From the NCBI RefSeq assembly GCF_000739085.1, contig NZ_CP009110.1, forward strand, positions 7,006,001-7,070,000: a stretch of DNA of 64,000 bases, written 5' to 3'. The notes under the pieces were generated by a model that saw only the letters and a list, made by a program, of their open reading frames with translations, was not told the origin of the DNA and ran no database searches. Positions 19,012-27,121 of the stretch are shown piece by piece. The translations under genes were made by a program, and so were the position numbers. Each line of letters begins with the position of its first letter. The stretch's first letter is position 1. Source of the DNA: Amycolatopsis methanolica 239 (GTDB lineage: Bacteria; Actinomycetota; Actinomycetes; Mycobacteriales; Pseudonocardiaceae).

Positions 19012-19690
19012 GCGCGAGCTGACGGAGTTGTTCCGGTCCGTGCCCGGTGAGCCGCCTCCGGCCGGGTTCGACGTGCGGGACGTGCGGACGGCCTCGGCGC
19101 GGGTTACCGCGCGGCGGCGCACGACGCTTGCGGTGGCGTCACTCTGCGTGGTCTTCGCCCTGTTCGGCGCCGGAATCGCCGGGTTCGTCCAGTCCCGGAC
19201 CACTCAATCGAATCAAGTCCAGGGGCAGGAGCAACCGGCGAGCGCGCCGGGGCGTCTCCCGTCCGCTGTGCCCCAGCTTTCCGGCCCCTCCGCCATGCAG
19301 GGAGGAGAGGGCGCCGGGGAGAACGGCCCGCGGGCCGACAGCACCTCCGGGTGCGACAAGGTGGACCGGGAGCTCGCCACCGCCCTCGCTGGCGAGCTCC
19401 CGGCCACCGGGATCACCGGGCCGGACGCGGGTGACGTGTGCACGCCGGGCTCGCGCACCGCGAGGTACGGCGTCACCGAGAACGGCCGCAGCGGTTCGGT
19501 GTCGGCGACCGTGCTGCCGCCCGGGGCCAGCGTTCAGCTCGCGGAGCTCGCCGACGGCGCCGTCGTGGACCAGCGGCTGACCGCCGACGGCGGGACGGTG
19601 ATCGTGCTGAGCGTGCCTGCCCCGGGCAGCGCGGCGCCGCTGGCGGACGACGTCCCGAAGATCGCCACCGCGCTGGCGCAGAGGTTCTAG
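19004..19690 (+). CDS. Membrane protein coupled to the sigma factor, putative anti-sigma factor
   Basis: A 228-residue protein with a short cytoplasmic part (MDERELTELFRSVPGEPPPA), one membrane helix at about residues 45-65 (LAVASLCVVFALFGAGIAGF) and an extracytoplasmic part containing two cysteines (SGCDKVD and DVCTPGS). Such a layout next to an ECF sigma gene suggests signal sensing outside and sigma control inside. The HxxxCxxC zinc motif of classical anti-sigma factors is absent from the cytoplasmic part, so the role is an inference from gene order. Confidence 0.6.
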   Translation: MDERELTELFRSVPGEPPPAGFDVRDVRTASARVTARRRTTLAVASLCVVFALFGAGIAGFVQSRTTQSNQVQGQEQPASAPGRLPSAVPQLSGPSAMQGGEGAGENGPRADSTSGCDKVDRELATALAGELPATGITGPDAGDVCTPGSRTARYGVTENGRSGSVSATVLPPGASVQLAELADGAVVDQRLTADGGTVIVLSVPAPGSAAPLADDVPKIATALAQRF

Positions 19691-19708
19691 CTGGTTAGAT
19701 GGGCGGCC

Positions 19709-20299
19709 ATGACGTCCGGAGCGAGCACGCCGAAGGGTGAGCGCAGGCGGGCCGCCCTCATCGAGGCCGCCGCCGAGCTGCTGGTTGAAGGCGGTTTCGA
19801 CGCGATCCGGCACCGCGCGGTCGCGGAGCGGGCCGGGCTGCCGCTGGCGTCGACGACGTACTACTTCGACTCGCTCGACGACCTCATTAGCGCCGCCGCC
19901 GAGCACCACGGCCGCGCCGAGCTGGCGAAGGGGCACGCGCAGCTGGACGGCCTGCCGACCGAGCACCGCCGCATCGACAGCGTCGTGGAACTGGTGCTGG
20001 ACCAGCTGCTCGGCGAGGACCCCGGCTACGAGGCGGTGCTGCTGCGGTACGAGCGGCTGGTGGCGACCGGGCGGCGGCCGTACCTGCGGCCGTTGATGCG
20101 GGCGCTCGGCGCGGAGCTGCGGGAGCTGCTGGCGGAGATCTTCGCCCGGTCCGGGCTGGTGATCGAGCGGGACCGGCTGGAGGAGCTGATCGCGCTCGTC
20201 GACGGCGCCGTGGTCAACGCCTTGATCGAGGTGGATCCGGATCCGCGGGCGGTGGCGCGGGCGAGGCTCGCTCGCGCGCTATCTAAGCTTGGGTCGTGA
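19709..20299 (+). CDS. TetR family transcriptional regulator
   Basis: A 196-residue repressor. The N-terminal HTH runs RRAALIEAAAELLVEGGFDA, then IRHRAVAERAGLPLASTTYY with the TetR recognition helix. The rest is the helical ligand-binding and dimer domain. The 3' end overlaps purB by 4 bp, so purB may be partly co-transcribed, though purB has its own -10 box. The ligand is unknown. Confidence 0.9.
   Translation: MTSGASTPKGERRRAALIEAAAELLVEGGFDAIRHRAVAERAGLPLASTTYYFDSLDDLISAAAEHHGRAELAKGHAQLDGLPTEHRRIDSVVELVLDQLLGEDPGYEAVLLRYERLVATGRRPYLRPLMRALGAELRELLAEIFARSGLVIERDRLEELIALVDGAVVNALIEVDPDPRAVARARLARALSKLGS
20284..20295 (+). promoter_or_regulatory. Leaderless-type -10 box of purB
   Basis: TAAGCT at 20284-20289, inside the end of the tetR gene, is followed by 6 bases and the GTG start of purB. 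Confidence 0.55.
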
Positions 20300-21720
20300 C
20301 GAAACCGCAGATCCCGAACGTCCTCGCCGGTCGCTACGCCTCTCCCGAGCTGGTCTCGCTGTGGTCGCCGGAGAACAAGGTGAAGCTCGAGCGCGAGTTG
20401 TGGATCGCGGTGCTGCGCGCCCAGCGCGACCTGGGTGTCGAGGTGCCGGACGGGGTCGTCGAGGACTACGAGCGGGTGCTGGACCAGGTCGACCTTGGCA
20501 GCATCGCGGAGCGGGAGCGCGTCACCCGGCACGACGTGAAGGCGCGCATCGAGGAGTTCAACGCGCTGGCCGGGCACGAGCACGTGCACAAGGGCATGAC
20601 CTCGCGCGACCTGACGGAGAACGTCGAGCAGCTGCAGGTCCGGCGGTCGCTGGAGCTGATGCGCTCGCGGGTGGCCGCGGTGCTGGCGCGGCTGGCGGCG
20701 CTGGCCGCCGAGCATGCGGAGCTGGTGATGGCAGGCCGGTCGCACAACGTGGCCGCCCAGGCGACGACGCTGGGCAAGCGCTTCGCGACGGCCGCGGACG
20801 AGCTGCTGGTGGCGTTCGACCGGCTCGACGACCTGATCGGGCGGTACCCGTTGCGCGGGATCAAGGGCCCGGTCGGGACGGCGCAGGACATGCTGGACCT
20901 GCTGGGTTCTGCGGAGACGCTGGCCGAGCTGGAGAACCGGATCGCCGCGCACCTGGGCTTTTCGCGGACGTTCACCAGCGTGGGGCAGGTGTACCCGCGG
21001 TCGCTGGACTTCGACGTGCTGTCCGCGCTGGTGCAGCTGGCGGCGGCGCCGTCGAGCCTCGCGAAGACCATTCGCTTGATGGCCGGGCACGAGCTGGTGA
21101 CCGAGGGGTTCAAGCCGGGGCAGGTCGGCTCGTCGGCCATGCCGCACAAGATGAACACGCGGTCGTGCGAGCGGGTCAACGGGCTGGCGGTCGTGCTGCG
21201 CGGCTATCTGTCGATGATCGGCGAGCTGGCGGGCGACCAGTGGAACGAGGGGGACGTGTCGGATTCGGTGGTGCGCCGGGTCGCGCTGCCGGACGCGTTC
21301 TTCGCGCTGGACGGGCTGCTGGAGACGTTCTTGACGGTGCTCGACGAGTTCGGCGCGTTCCCGGCCGTGGTGGCGCGGGAGCTCGAGCGGTACCTGCCGT
21401 TCCTCGCGACGACGAAGGTGCTGATGGCGTCGGTGCGGGCCGGGGTTGGCCGGGAGACCGCGCACGAGGCGATCAAGGAGCACGCGGTCGGGGTGGCGCT
21501 GGCGATGCGCGAGAAGGGCGCCGACAACGACCTGCTGGACCGGCTCGCCGGCGATTCGCGGTTGCCGCTGGACCGTGCCGGGCTGGAGCAGTTGCTCGCC
21601 GACCGGATCTCGTTCACCGGGGTGGCGCCGGCTCAGGTGGCTGCCGTGGTGACGCGGGTGGAGGACGTGCTGGCGCGGTTCCCGGAGGCTTCGAAGTACG
21701 TGCCACAGCCGATCCTCTGA
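20296..21720 (+). CDS. purB: Adenylosuccinate lyase
   Basis: Acts twice in purine synthesis, releasing fumarate from SAICAR and from adenylosuccinate. The protein has 474 residues, normal for the longer actinobacterial form. The fumarase/aspartase-superfamily signature is GSSAMPHKMNTRSCERV at about residue 275, and the catalytic region near HKGMTSRDLTENVEQ and GRSHNVAAQATTLGK is intact. The GTG start directly follows a -10 box. The next gene in many actinobacteria would be purC within a few kb; here a repeat tract follows instead. Confidence 0.97.
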   Translation: MTKPQIPNVLAGRYASPELVSLWSPENKVKLERELWIAVLRAQRDLGVEVPDGVVEDYERVLDQVDLGSIAERERVTRHDVKARIEEFNALAGHEHVHKGMTSRDLTENVEQLQVRRSLELMRSRVAAVLARLAALAAEHAELVMAGRSHNVAAQATTLGKRFATAADELLVAFDRLDDLIGRYPLRGIKGPVGTAQDMLDLLGSAETLAELENRIAAHLGFSRTFTSVGQVYPRSLDFDVLSALVQLAAAPSSLAKTIRLMAGHELVTEGFKPGQVGSSAMPHKMNTRSCERVNGLAVVLRGYLSMIGELAGDQWNEGDVSDSVVRRVALPDAFFALDGLLETFLTVLDEFGAFPAVVARELERYLPFLATTKVLMASVRAGVGRETAHEAIKEHAVGVALAMREKGADNDLLDRLAGDSRLPLDRAGLEQLLADRISFTGVAPAQVAAVVTRVEDVLARFPEASKYVPQPIL

Positions 21721-21770
21721 CCGCGGGTTGGTGGTGGTGCGCGGGTGCGCCGGCGCTTCGCGAAGCGGGT

Positions 21771-21835
21771 AGCGCCTCTCGAAGCGCGGTAGCGCCTCTC
21801 GAAGCGCGGTAGCGCCTCTCGCACTGCGCGAGAGG
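21771..21835. repeat. 20-bp tandem repeat and hairpin after purB
   Basis: The unit AGCGCCTCTCGAAGCGCGGT occurs in tandem at 21771 and 21791, and a third partial copy at 21811 continues into a perfect 8-bp stem, CCTCTCGC (21815-21822) with GCGAGAGG (21828-21835). It may serve as the purB terminator. Confidence 0.75.
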
Positions 21836-21849
21836 GCCGACGACGCGGG

Positions 21850-22163
21850 CCTCGATGAACGGCCCACCCACATCAGCGCGAACGAGGACCTCACGCGATC
21901 GCGAGATGCACACTCGCGCCTCCACGACATGCCCCGCACCCGCGAGAGCCCACCCATGCGCCGATGAACGGACCATTCATCGCCCCACCGGTGGGCACCT
22001 CGCGCACCAACCAGCCGTCGATTTCGCGCACCCATCAGCTGCCCCTCACACGCCCACCAGCTGCCCCTTCGCGCGCCGATGAACGGTCCATTCACTCACC
22101 CACCAGAAGCGCACCTCGCACACCAGAAGCGCACCTCGCACACCCACCAGCCGTCCCTTCGCG
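21850..22163. repeat. Mosaic of GATGAACGG..CCATTCA palindromes and short duplications
   Basis: GATGAACGG followed by ACCATTCATC forms a palindrome at 21963-21981. A similar copy is at 22078-22094, and partial copies (GATGAACGGCCCA, GGTGAACGGCCCA) are at 21855 and 22397. A perfect 20-bp tandem duplication, CACCAGAAGCGCACCTCGCA, fills 22101-22140. No protein gene is supported in 21721-22504. Confidence 0.7.
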
Positions 22164-22392
22164 CACTCGCGAGGTGTCCCCTCACGCACCCGCGGAATGT
22201 CCACTCACGCACCCGCGGAATGTCCACTCACGCACTTGTGAGGTGTCCCCTCACGCACTCATGAGGTGCCCCCTCGTGCGCTCGTGAGATGTGCATTCGC
22301 GCACTCGCGAGGTGCCCACTCACGCACCCGCGACGTGCCCACTCACATACCGCGAGGCGCTGACTCACACACCCGCGAGGTGCCCACTCACG
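22164..22392. repeat. Ten tandem copies of a 23-bp unit
   Basis: Head-to-tail units start at 22164, 22187, 22210, 22233, 22256, 22279, 22302, 22325, 22348 and 22370; the ninth is 22 bp. The consensus is CACYCGCGAGGTG then YCCACTCACG. The first half is nearly palindromic around CTCGCGAG. There are no spacers between units, so this is not a CRISPR array. Confidence 0.85.
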
Positions 22393-22504
22393 CGGCGGTG
22401 AACGGCCCATCGCCGCGCGGCCGCCTGGACCCACCTGCCCACCCGCCCGGCCGTGCTGCCACCACGGCCACCCCTACTCCGACATCTCCGGCATCATCGG
22501 GGGC

Positions 22505-23470
22505 ATGCGCGCGGAACGTCTGGTGGCCCTGCTCTTCACCCTGCAGAGCAGGCGCAGCGCGACCGTCCCCGAGCTGGCCGAAGCGCTCGGCGTTTCGGAG
22601 CGCACCATGCACCGCGACATCGCCGCCCTGCAGGCCGCTGGTGTTCCACTGTGGACGGAGACCGGGCGGTACGGCGGCGTGCGGCTCATAGAGGGGTGGC
22701 GCACCCGGCTGGACGGGCTCACCTCCCGCGAGGCCGTCGCCATCTTCGCGATGGGGGTGCCCCGCGCGCTCGCCGAGCTGGGTCTCGGCACCGCCGTCTC
22801 CGCCGCCCACGCCAAGGTCAGCGCCACCCTCCCCGCCCCGCTTCGGGAGCAGGCCCAGCACCTCGCCCAGCGCTTCCACCTCGACGCGCCCGGCTGGTTC
22901 AAGTCCGAAGAGGACGCCGAGCACCTGGCGACCATCGCCCAGTCCGTGTGGGAGCAGCGCCGCGCCGCGATCACCTACCGGCGCGGCGACCACGCCGTAG
23001 AACGCCTCCTCGAACCGCTCGGCCTCGTCCTCAAGGCCGGTGTCTGGTACCTCGTCGCCCGCATCGAGCACAGCATCCGCACCTACCGCGTCAGCAAGGT
23101 CACCGCCGTCGAGCTCAACGACGAACGCTTCGAGCGGCCCGCCGACTTCGACCTCGCCGGCTGGTGGCAGCGCTCCTCCACCCAGTTCGAACGCTCCCTG
23201 CAACGCAACCCGGTCCGCCTGCGCCTGTCCCGCTGGGGCGTGAAACGCCTCCCGCAGATCCTCGACGCCGACCTGGCGATCGCCGCCCTCGACGCGGGCG
23301 GGCCGCCGGACCCCGAGGGCTGGGTCGAGGTCACCATCGACCTCGAAGAACCGGCCATCGCGGCGAGCATGCTGCTCGGCCTCGGCACCGACGTCGAGGT
23401 CGTCGAGCCACCCGCCGTGCGCGCCTTGTTCGCCGACGCCGCACGGCGGATGGCCGACCGTCACCGGTAG
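22505..23470 (+). CDS. WYL-domain transcriptional regulator (YafY type)
   Basis: A 321-residue regulator. The N-terminal winged helix is LVALLFTLQSRRSATVPELA, then LGVSERTMHRDIAALQAAGV. The C-terminal part is a WYL-type ligand-sensing domain (KAGVWYLVARIEHSIRTYRV), followed by a WCX extension. It converges with an SDR gene by a 10-bp overlap. The regulated target is not obvious. Confidence 0.9.
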   Translation: MRAERLVALLFTLQSRRSATVPELAEALGVSERTMHRDIAALQAAGVPLWTETGRYGGVRLIEGWRTRLDGLTSREAVAIFAMGVPRALAELGLGTAVSAAHAKVSATLPAPLREQAQHLAQRFHLDAPGWFKSEEDAEHLATIAQSVWEQRRAAITYRRGDHAVERLLEPLGLVLKAGVWYLVARIEHSIRTYRVSKVTAVELNDERFERPADFDLAGWWQRSSTQFERSLQRNPVRLRLSRWGVKRLPQILDADLAIAALDAGGPPDPEGWVEVTIDLEEPAIAASMLLGLGTDVEVVEPPAVRALFADAARRMADRHR

Positions 23471-24378
23471 CCGGTCGGGTCCGCGGGCTTGCCCGCTTCC
23501 TGGACCTCCACGACGTAACGCCAGCCGTCCGGCCTGCTGCCGTCCACGTCGTCGAACTCGTAGATCTTCGCCAGCTGCCCGCTGTTCAACGTCTGCCCGT
23601 GGAACCGGTGCCGCTCGGGGTCGGCCGCCAGCGACGCGACCGCCCTGCCCACGAACACCGGCGATTCCGAGATGCAGAAGTGCGGCTCCTTCGCGAGCGC
23701 GTCCCGCCAGTTCTCCTCGGTCACGCCGTAGTGCTCCAGCATCGCCTCCGACCGCAGCCAGCCCGGCGTCATCGCCACCGCCGTCGCGCCGTGCGGGGCC
23801 AGGTCGTGCGCCTCGGCCTTGACGATGCTGTGCGACGCCGCCTTCGCCACGTAGAACCCGATCGACGTGCCCTCGCGGAACCGCGAGTTGTACTCCTCAG
23901 TCCCGTCGGTCATCTCAACCACCAGCCCGCCTTGGTTGCGGATCACCAGCGGCAACAGGAAGTGACTGGTGATGATGTGCGCGTCGATACCCAGCCGGAT
24001 CGACCGCAGCGCGTGCTCCAGCGGCAGGTCCCACACCGCCCTGCCCCACCCGATGTACTCGTCGCCGCCCCAGATGCCGTCGACCAGGATGTCCAGCCGC
24101 CCCTGCTCGCGGTCGACCCGCTCGGCCAGCGTCCGCACCTGCTCCGGGTCGAGGTGGTCGACGCGGATCGCCGCGCCCTTGCCGCCCGCGTCGGTGATCC
24201 GCTCCAGCGTGCCCTCGATGGTCTCCGGCCTGCCCACCTCGGACCGGTGCTCACCGGAGGTCCGCCCGGTGACGTACACGAACGCGCCCCGGCGCCCCAG
24301 CTCGACCGCGATCGCCCGGCTCGCCCCGCGCGTGCCACCGGCGACGAGGGCGACCTTCCCACTCAGTTCGTTGCTCAT
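23461..24378 (-). CDS. Short-chain dehydrogenase/reductase
   Basis: A 305-residue SDR enzyme. The NAD(P)-binding motif is AGGTRGASRAIAVELGRRGA, which departs a little from the usual TGxxxGxG. The catalytic Tyr and Lys are in GFYVAKAASH (YxxxK). ATG at 24378 (MSNELSGKVALV) is chosen because the Rossmann strand begins at once; an in-frame start further upstream would add 17 residues of unlikely sequence. The substrate is unknown. Confidence 0.9.
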   Translation of the reverse strand: MSNELSGKVALVAGGTRGASRAIAVELGRRGAFVYVTGRTSGEHRSEVGRPETIEGTLERITDAGGKGAAIRVDHLDPEQVRTLAERVDREQGRLDILVDGIWGGDEYIGWGRAVWDLPLEHALRSIRLGIDAHIITSHFLLPLVIRNQGGLVVEMTDGTEEYNSRFREGTSIGFYVAKAASHSIVKAEAHDLAPHGATAVAMTPGWLRSEAMLEHYGVTEENWRDALAKEPHFCISESPVFVGRAVASLAADPERHRFHGQTLNSGQLAKIYEFDDVDGSRPDGWRYVVEVQEAGKPADPTGYR

Positions 24379-24474
24379 ACGTCCACCGTGTCGGTGAACC
24401 CTGTCAGATCCCGTCATGGTTGCCGTCACCCGCGGGTAAGGGCTTCGTCATGACGATCTGGTGCGGTGGGTGAC

Positions 24475-25221
24475 ATGGACGCCCGTCTGCTGGTCTCGCT
24501 GTCCGGCATCGGTCCTCGGACGCTGCACCGCTGCGCCGAACTCGCGGCCGAGCTGGACCGCCGAAACGTCCCCCTGTCCCTCCTCTTCGCGCCGCGCACC
24601 GAAGGTTCGCAGGCCGTCACCGCCTGGATCCGCGAGCGCACCAGCCGTGGCGACGGTCTCCTGCTGCACGGCTACGACCACCGCATCCCGCCCAGCCACC
24701 GGGCGGTCAGCCTGCACCGCAAGGCCGAGTTCGCCGGCCTGCCCGCGCACGAGGCGCGGCTGCGGATGATCGCCGCGAAGGCAGCGCTGGAGAAGCTCGG
24801 CCTCAGCGCGGACGGGTTCGCGCCGCCGCGGTGGCTGGCCTCGCCCGGCACGCTCGCCGCGGCGGGCGAGCACTTCGCGCTGTGCGCCGACCTCGCCGCG
24901 GTGCACGACCTGCGCACGCGCACCGTGCACCGCTCGCGGGTCCAGTCGTTCGCCGCGCACAACCACCGGACCGAGACCGTGCGCGCGTTCGCGCTCGTGC
25001 TCGCCTCGGCACGGGCCGCACGACGTGGTGGTCTCGTGCGCCTTGGGATCGACGCCGCCGACCTCGCCCGGCCCGGTCTCCGGCACGCCTTCCTCGACGC
25101 GGTCGACGTCGCGCTGGAGAACCGGGCCTTCGGCACGACCTACGGGAGCTTGATGTCCTCACCGCGCGTCGGCGCGCGCACCTCGGTGCCCTCCGGCGCG
25201 AGGTTGGTGAACAGGCCGTAG
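24475..25221 (+). CDS. DUF2334/polysaccharide deacetylase-like protein
   Basis: About 248 residues from ATG 24475 (MDARLLVSLSGIGPRTL); GTG 24466 is also possible. LLLHGYDHRIP and APPRWLASPGTL match the carbohydrate esterase 4-like DUF2334 fold, in which the His and Asp bind metal. The reading frame runs 82 bp into the convergent MBL-fold gene, so the last ~25 residues (MSSPRVGARTSVPSGARLV onward) are antisense to that gene and probably not conserved. A lost stop codon is possible. Confidence 0.65.
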   Translation: MDARLLVSLSGIGPRTLHRCAELAAELDRRNVPLSLLFAPRTEGSQAVTAWIRERTSRGDGLLLHGYDHRIPPSHRAVSLHRKAEFAGLPAHEARLRMIAAKAALEKLGLSADGFAPPRWLASPGTLAAAGEHFALCADLAAVHDLRTRTVHRSRVQSFAAHNHRTETVRAFALVLASARAARRGGLVRLGIDAADLARPGLRHAFLDAVDVALENRAFGTTYGSLMSSPRVGARTSVPSGARLVNRP

Positions 25222-25778
25222 TGCATCGCCGGGTTCGCGAGCACCGCCTCGTGGATCGGCACGGCGACGCGCGGCGCGACCGCCCGCAGGTAGTCGACGG
25301 CCTCACCGGCCTTGAGCCACGGCGCGCCGGTCGGCAGGCCGAGCACGTCGATCTGCTGCTCGGGCACGAAGAACGAGTCGCCGGGGTGGTAGAAGGCGCC
25401 GTGGTCGACGATGTAGCCGACGTTCGGGATGACCGGGATGTCGGAGTGGATCACGGCGTGCTGCCCGCCGACGACGTTCACGGCGGCGCCGCCCGCCTCG
25501 AACGCGTCGCCCGGGTTGACGACCTGGAACTCCAGGCCCAGTTTCTGCACGGTCTCCTCCGAGCCGGGGTCGACGACCAGCTTCGCGTCCGGGTTGGCTT
25601 CGAGCAGCACCGGCAGGCGTTCGCTGTCGATGTGGTCGAAGTGCTGGTGGGTGATCAGGACCGCGTCCAGCTCGCGCTCGCCCTCGAAACCCTCCGAGAA
25701 CGCGCCGGGGTCGAGCAGGATCCGCGCGTTTTCCGTTTCCAGCAGGACACAGGCGTGTCCGAAATGGACGATTCGCAT
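25140..25778 (-). CDS. Metallo-beta-lactamase fold hydrolase (UlaG-like)
   Basis: A 212-residue MBL-fold hydrolase. The first metal site is THQHFDHID (HxHxDH); further His ligands are in HAVIHSD and PIHEAVL, and the Asp in FYHPGDSFF. The small size and the start MRIVHFGHACVLLET resemble UlaG/UPF0173-type proteins. It probably forms a unit with the downstream-facing ArsR gene, 21 bp away on the same strand. Confidence 0.88.
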   Translation of the reverse strand: MRIVHFGHACVLLETENARILLDPGAFSEGFEGERELDAVLITHQHFDHIDSERLPVLLEANPDAKLVVDPGSEETVQKLGLEFQVVNPGDAFEAGGAAVNVVGGQHAVIHSDIPVIPNVGYIVDHGAFYHPGDSFFVPEQQIDVLGLPTGAPWLKAGEAVDYLRAVAPRVAVPIHEAVLANPAMHYGLFTNLAPEGTEVRAPTRGEDIKLP

Positions 25779-25799
25779 CAGGTGCTCCTCCGCGTGGGT

Positions 25800-26735
25800 T
25801 CAGGACCAGCCTAGGCCCGCCAGAATTGCGTCGCCAAGATCGCTACGGCGGTACCGGACCTCGTGTCCGGATCGCGCCGACGTGAGGATCCCCACGTCCC
25901 GCAGCGCGGTGACGTGCGCGGACACGGTGCTCGGCGCGAGACCCAGCCGGCCCGCGAGCACGGAGGTGGACAGCGGCTCGCCGAGGGCGAGCAGGACGGT
26001 GGCTTTGGTGCGGCCGAACACCGGGGCGAGGCGGGCGTCGTGGTCGGGACGGCCGCCCCACAGCGCGGCGACACCGCGGGCGGGGTAGAGCAGCGCGGGC
26101 TGCCAGGGCGGCACGGTGACCACGCCGACGCCGGGCCAGGCGAAGACGGCGGGCAGCAGGAGCAGGCCACGACGGCCGAGGCGGACCCGTTCCCGGGACC
26201 GGGATTCGACCAGGACCGTGCCGTCGACGAGCCGGACGCGCCGGTGCAGGTCCGCGAAGACGAGTGGCAGGCCGCCGTCGGCGAGCCTGCGGGAGCGGTG
26301 GGTGATGTCGGCGGCGAGGACGTCCCGCATCCGCGGCCAATGCGGCGCGATCAGGTCGGACCAGACGAGCGCCATCTGGTCGGCGAGCAGGTCGCGGGCC
26401 TTCGCCGGGTCGGCGGGCAGGCCGCTGAGGTCGGCGTCGACCATGGCCAGCTCGACGGCGACCTGCCGCGGCGGCGTGCGGCGGATGCGGTCGAGCTGCG
26501 CCTCGGCGGTGGTGTGCGGGCCGTCCGGCGGCGGGCTGAGGAAGTCGGTGATGTAGCGGCGGCCGGACAGGACGCTGCGCAGCTCGGCGATCGGCAGGTC
26601 GGCGCCGGTCAGCCATGGCTGGTGCACGGGGTGCGCGCGGAGGCCGAGCACGACCTGGACCGCGCCGAGCGCCTCCTCCAGCGGGGAGATGCCGAAACGG
26701 ACCGGGCTCGCGGCGGTGAGGACCAACTCGATCAT
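25800..26735 (-). CDS. ArsR-type regulator with N-terminal DUF5937 domain
   Basis: A 311-residue regulator with an unusual order: an N-terminal ~220-residue sensing domain (DUF5937 type, MIELVLTAASPVRFGISPLE) and a C-terminal winged helix (TKATVLLALGEPLSTSVLAG, then RLGLAPSTVSAHVTAL). A palindrome 12 bp upstream of its ATG is the likely autoregulatory operator. It precedes the MBL hydrolase in the same direction. The inducer is unknown. Confidence 0.85.
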   Translation of the reverse strand: MIELVLTAASPVRFGISPLEEALGAVQVVLGLRAHPVHQPWLTGADLPIAELRSVLSGRRYITDFLSPPPDGPHTTAEAQLDRIRRTPPRQVAVELAMVDADLSGLPADPAKARDLLADQMALVWSDLIAPHWPRMRDVLAADITHRSRRLADGGLPLVFADLHRRVRLVDGTVLVESRSRERVRLGRRGLLLLPAVFAWPGVGVVTVPPWQPALLYPARGVAALWGGRPDHDARLAPVFGRTKATVLLALGEPLSTSVLAGRLGLAPSTVSAHVTALRDVGILTSARSGHEVRYRRSDLGDAILAGLGWS

Positions 26736-26746
26736 GGCGACCGGCT

Positions 26747-26762
26747 TTCGGAGATTTCCGAA
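26747..26762. promoter_or_regulatory. Palindrome upstream of the ArsR gene
   Basis: TTCGGA-GATT-TCCGAA is a perfect 6-4-6 palindrome 12 bp upstream of the ArsR start. It probably binds this ArsR-type regulator. Confidence 0.5.
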
Positions 26763-27110
26763 TCAGTATGGAGCCGGGAGGGTTGGCGGAACAGTCGGAA
26801 CGGTGCAGATCGCGGCAGATGGGATGGCACCGCTGGGCGGGCAGCGCTCGGGTGGGTGGCCCGCCGGGGCGCGGGATGCCTGGGTGCCGGGCGGTGGCGA
26901 GCCGAAGCCGGGTGGGGGATTCGCCCGGAGCCGCGCGGCGGCTCGCCGTGCGAGGGGCTCCTGCTGGAGGTGCGGAGCACCGGGAGCCGGGCCCGCACGG
27001 CGGGGCACGGCGGCCGACCAGCCGGATCAAGCGCACGGCCAGCGCCGCTAACGGGGTTGGTCCGGAAGAAGTTGCCCGCCCGAAGCCGGGGCCGGAACGA
27101 CACACCGCCG
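26763..27110. other. Gap of about 350 bp without a gene
   Basis: GC-rich sequence between the ArsR and MFS genes. No reading frame with family features, no strong hairpin and no clear promoter was seen. Confidence 0.5.
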
Positions 27111-27121
27111 AGGAGGTCCAG

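Noticed and set aside
20026..22095. 689-residue minus-strand open frame opposite purB and the repeat tract
   Set aside because: It is antisense to purB and runs into non-coding tandem repeats; low complexity, His/Arg-rich.
22164..22392. The ten-copy repeat as a CRISPR array
   Set aside because: The units abut directly without unique spacers and no cas gene is near.
26763..27110. A coding gene between ArsR and the MFS gene
   Set aside because: Open frames are present but are short, GC-biased, disagree between frames and show no domain or ribosome binding site.
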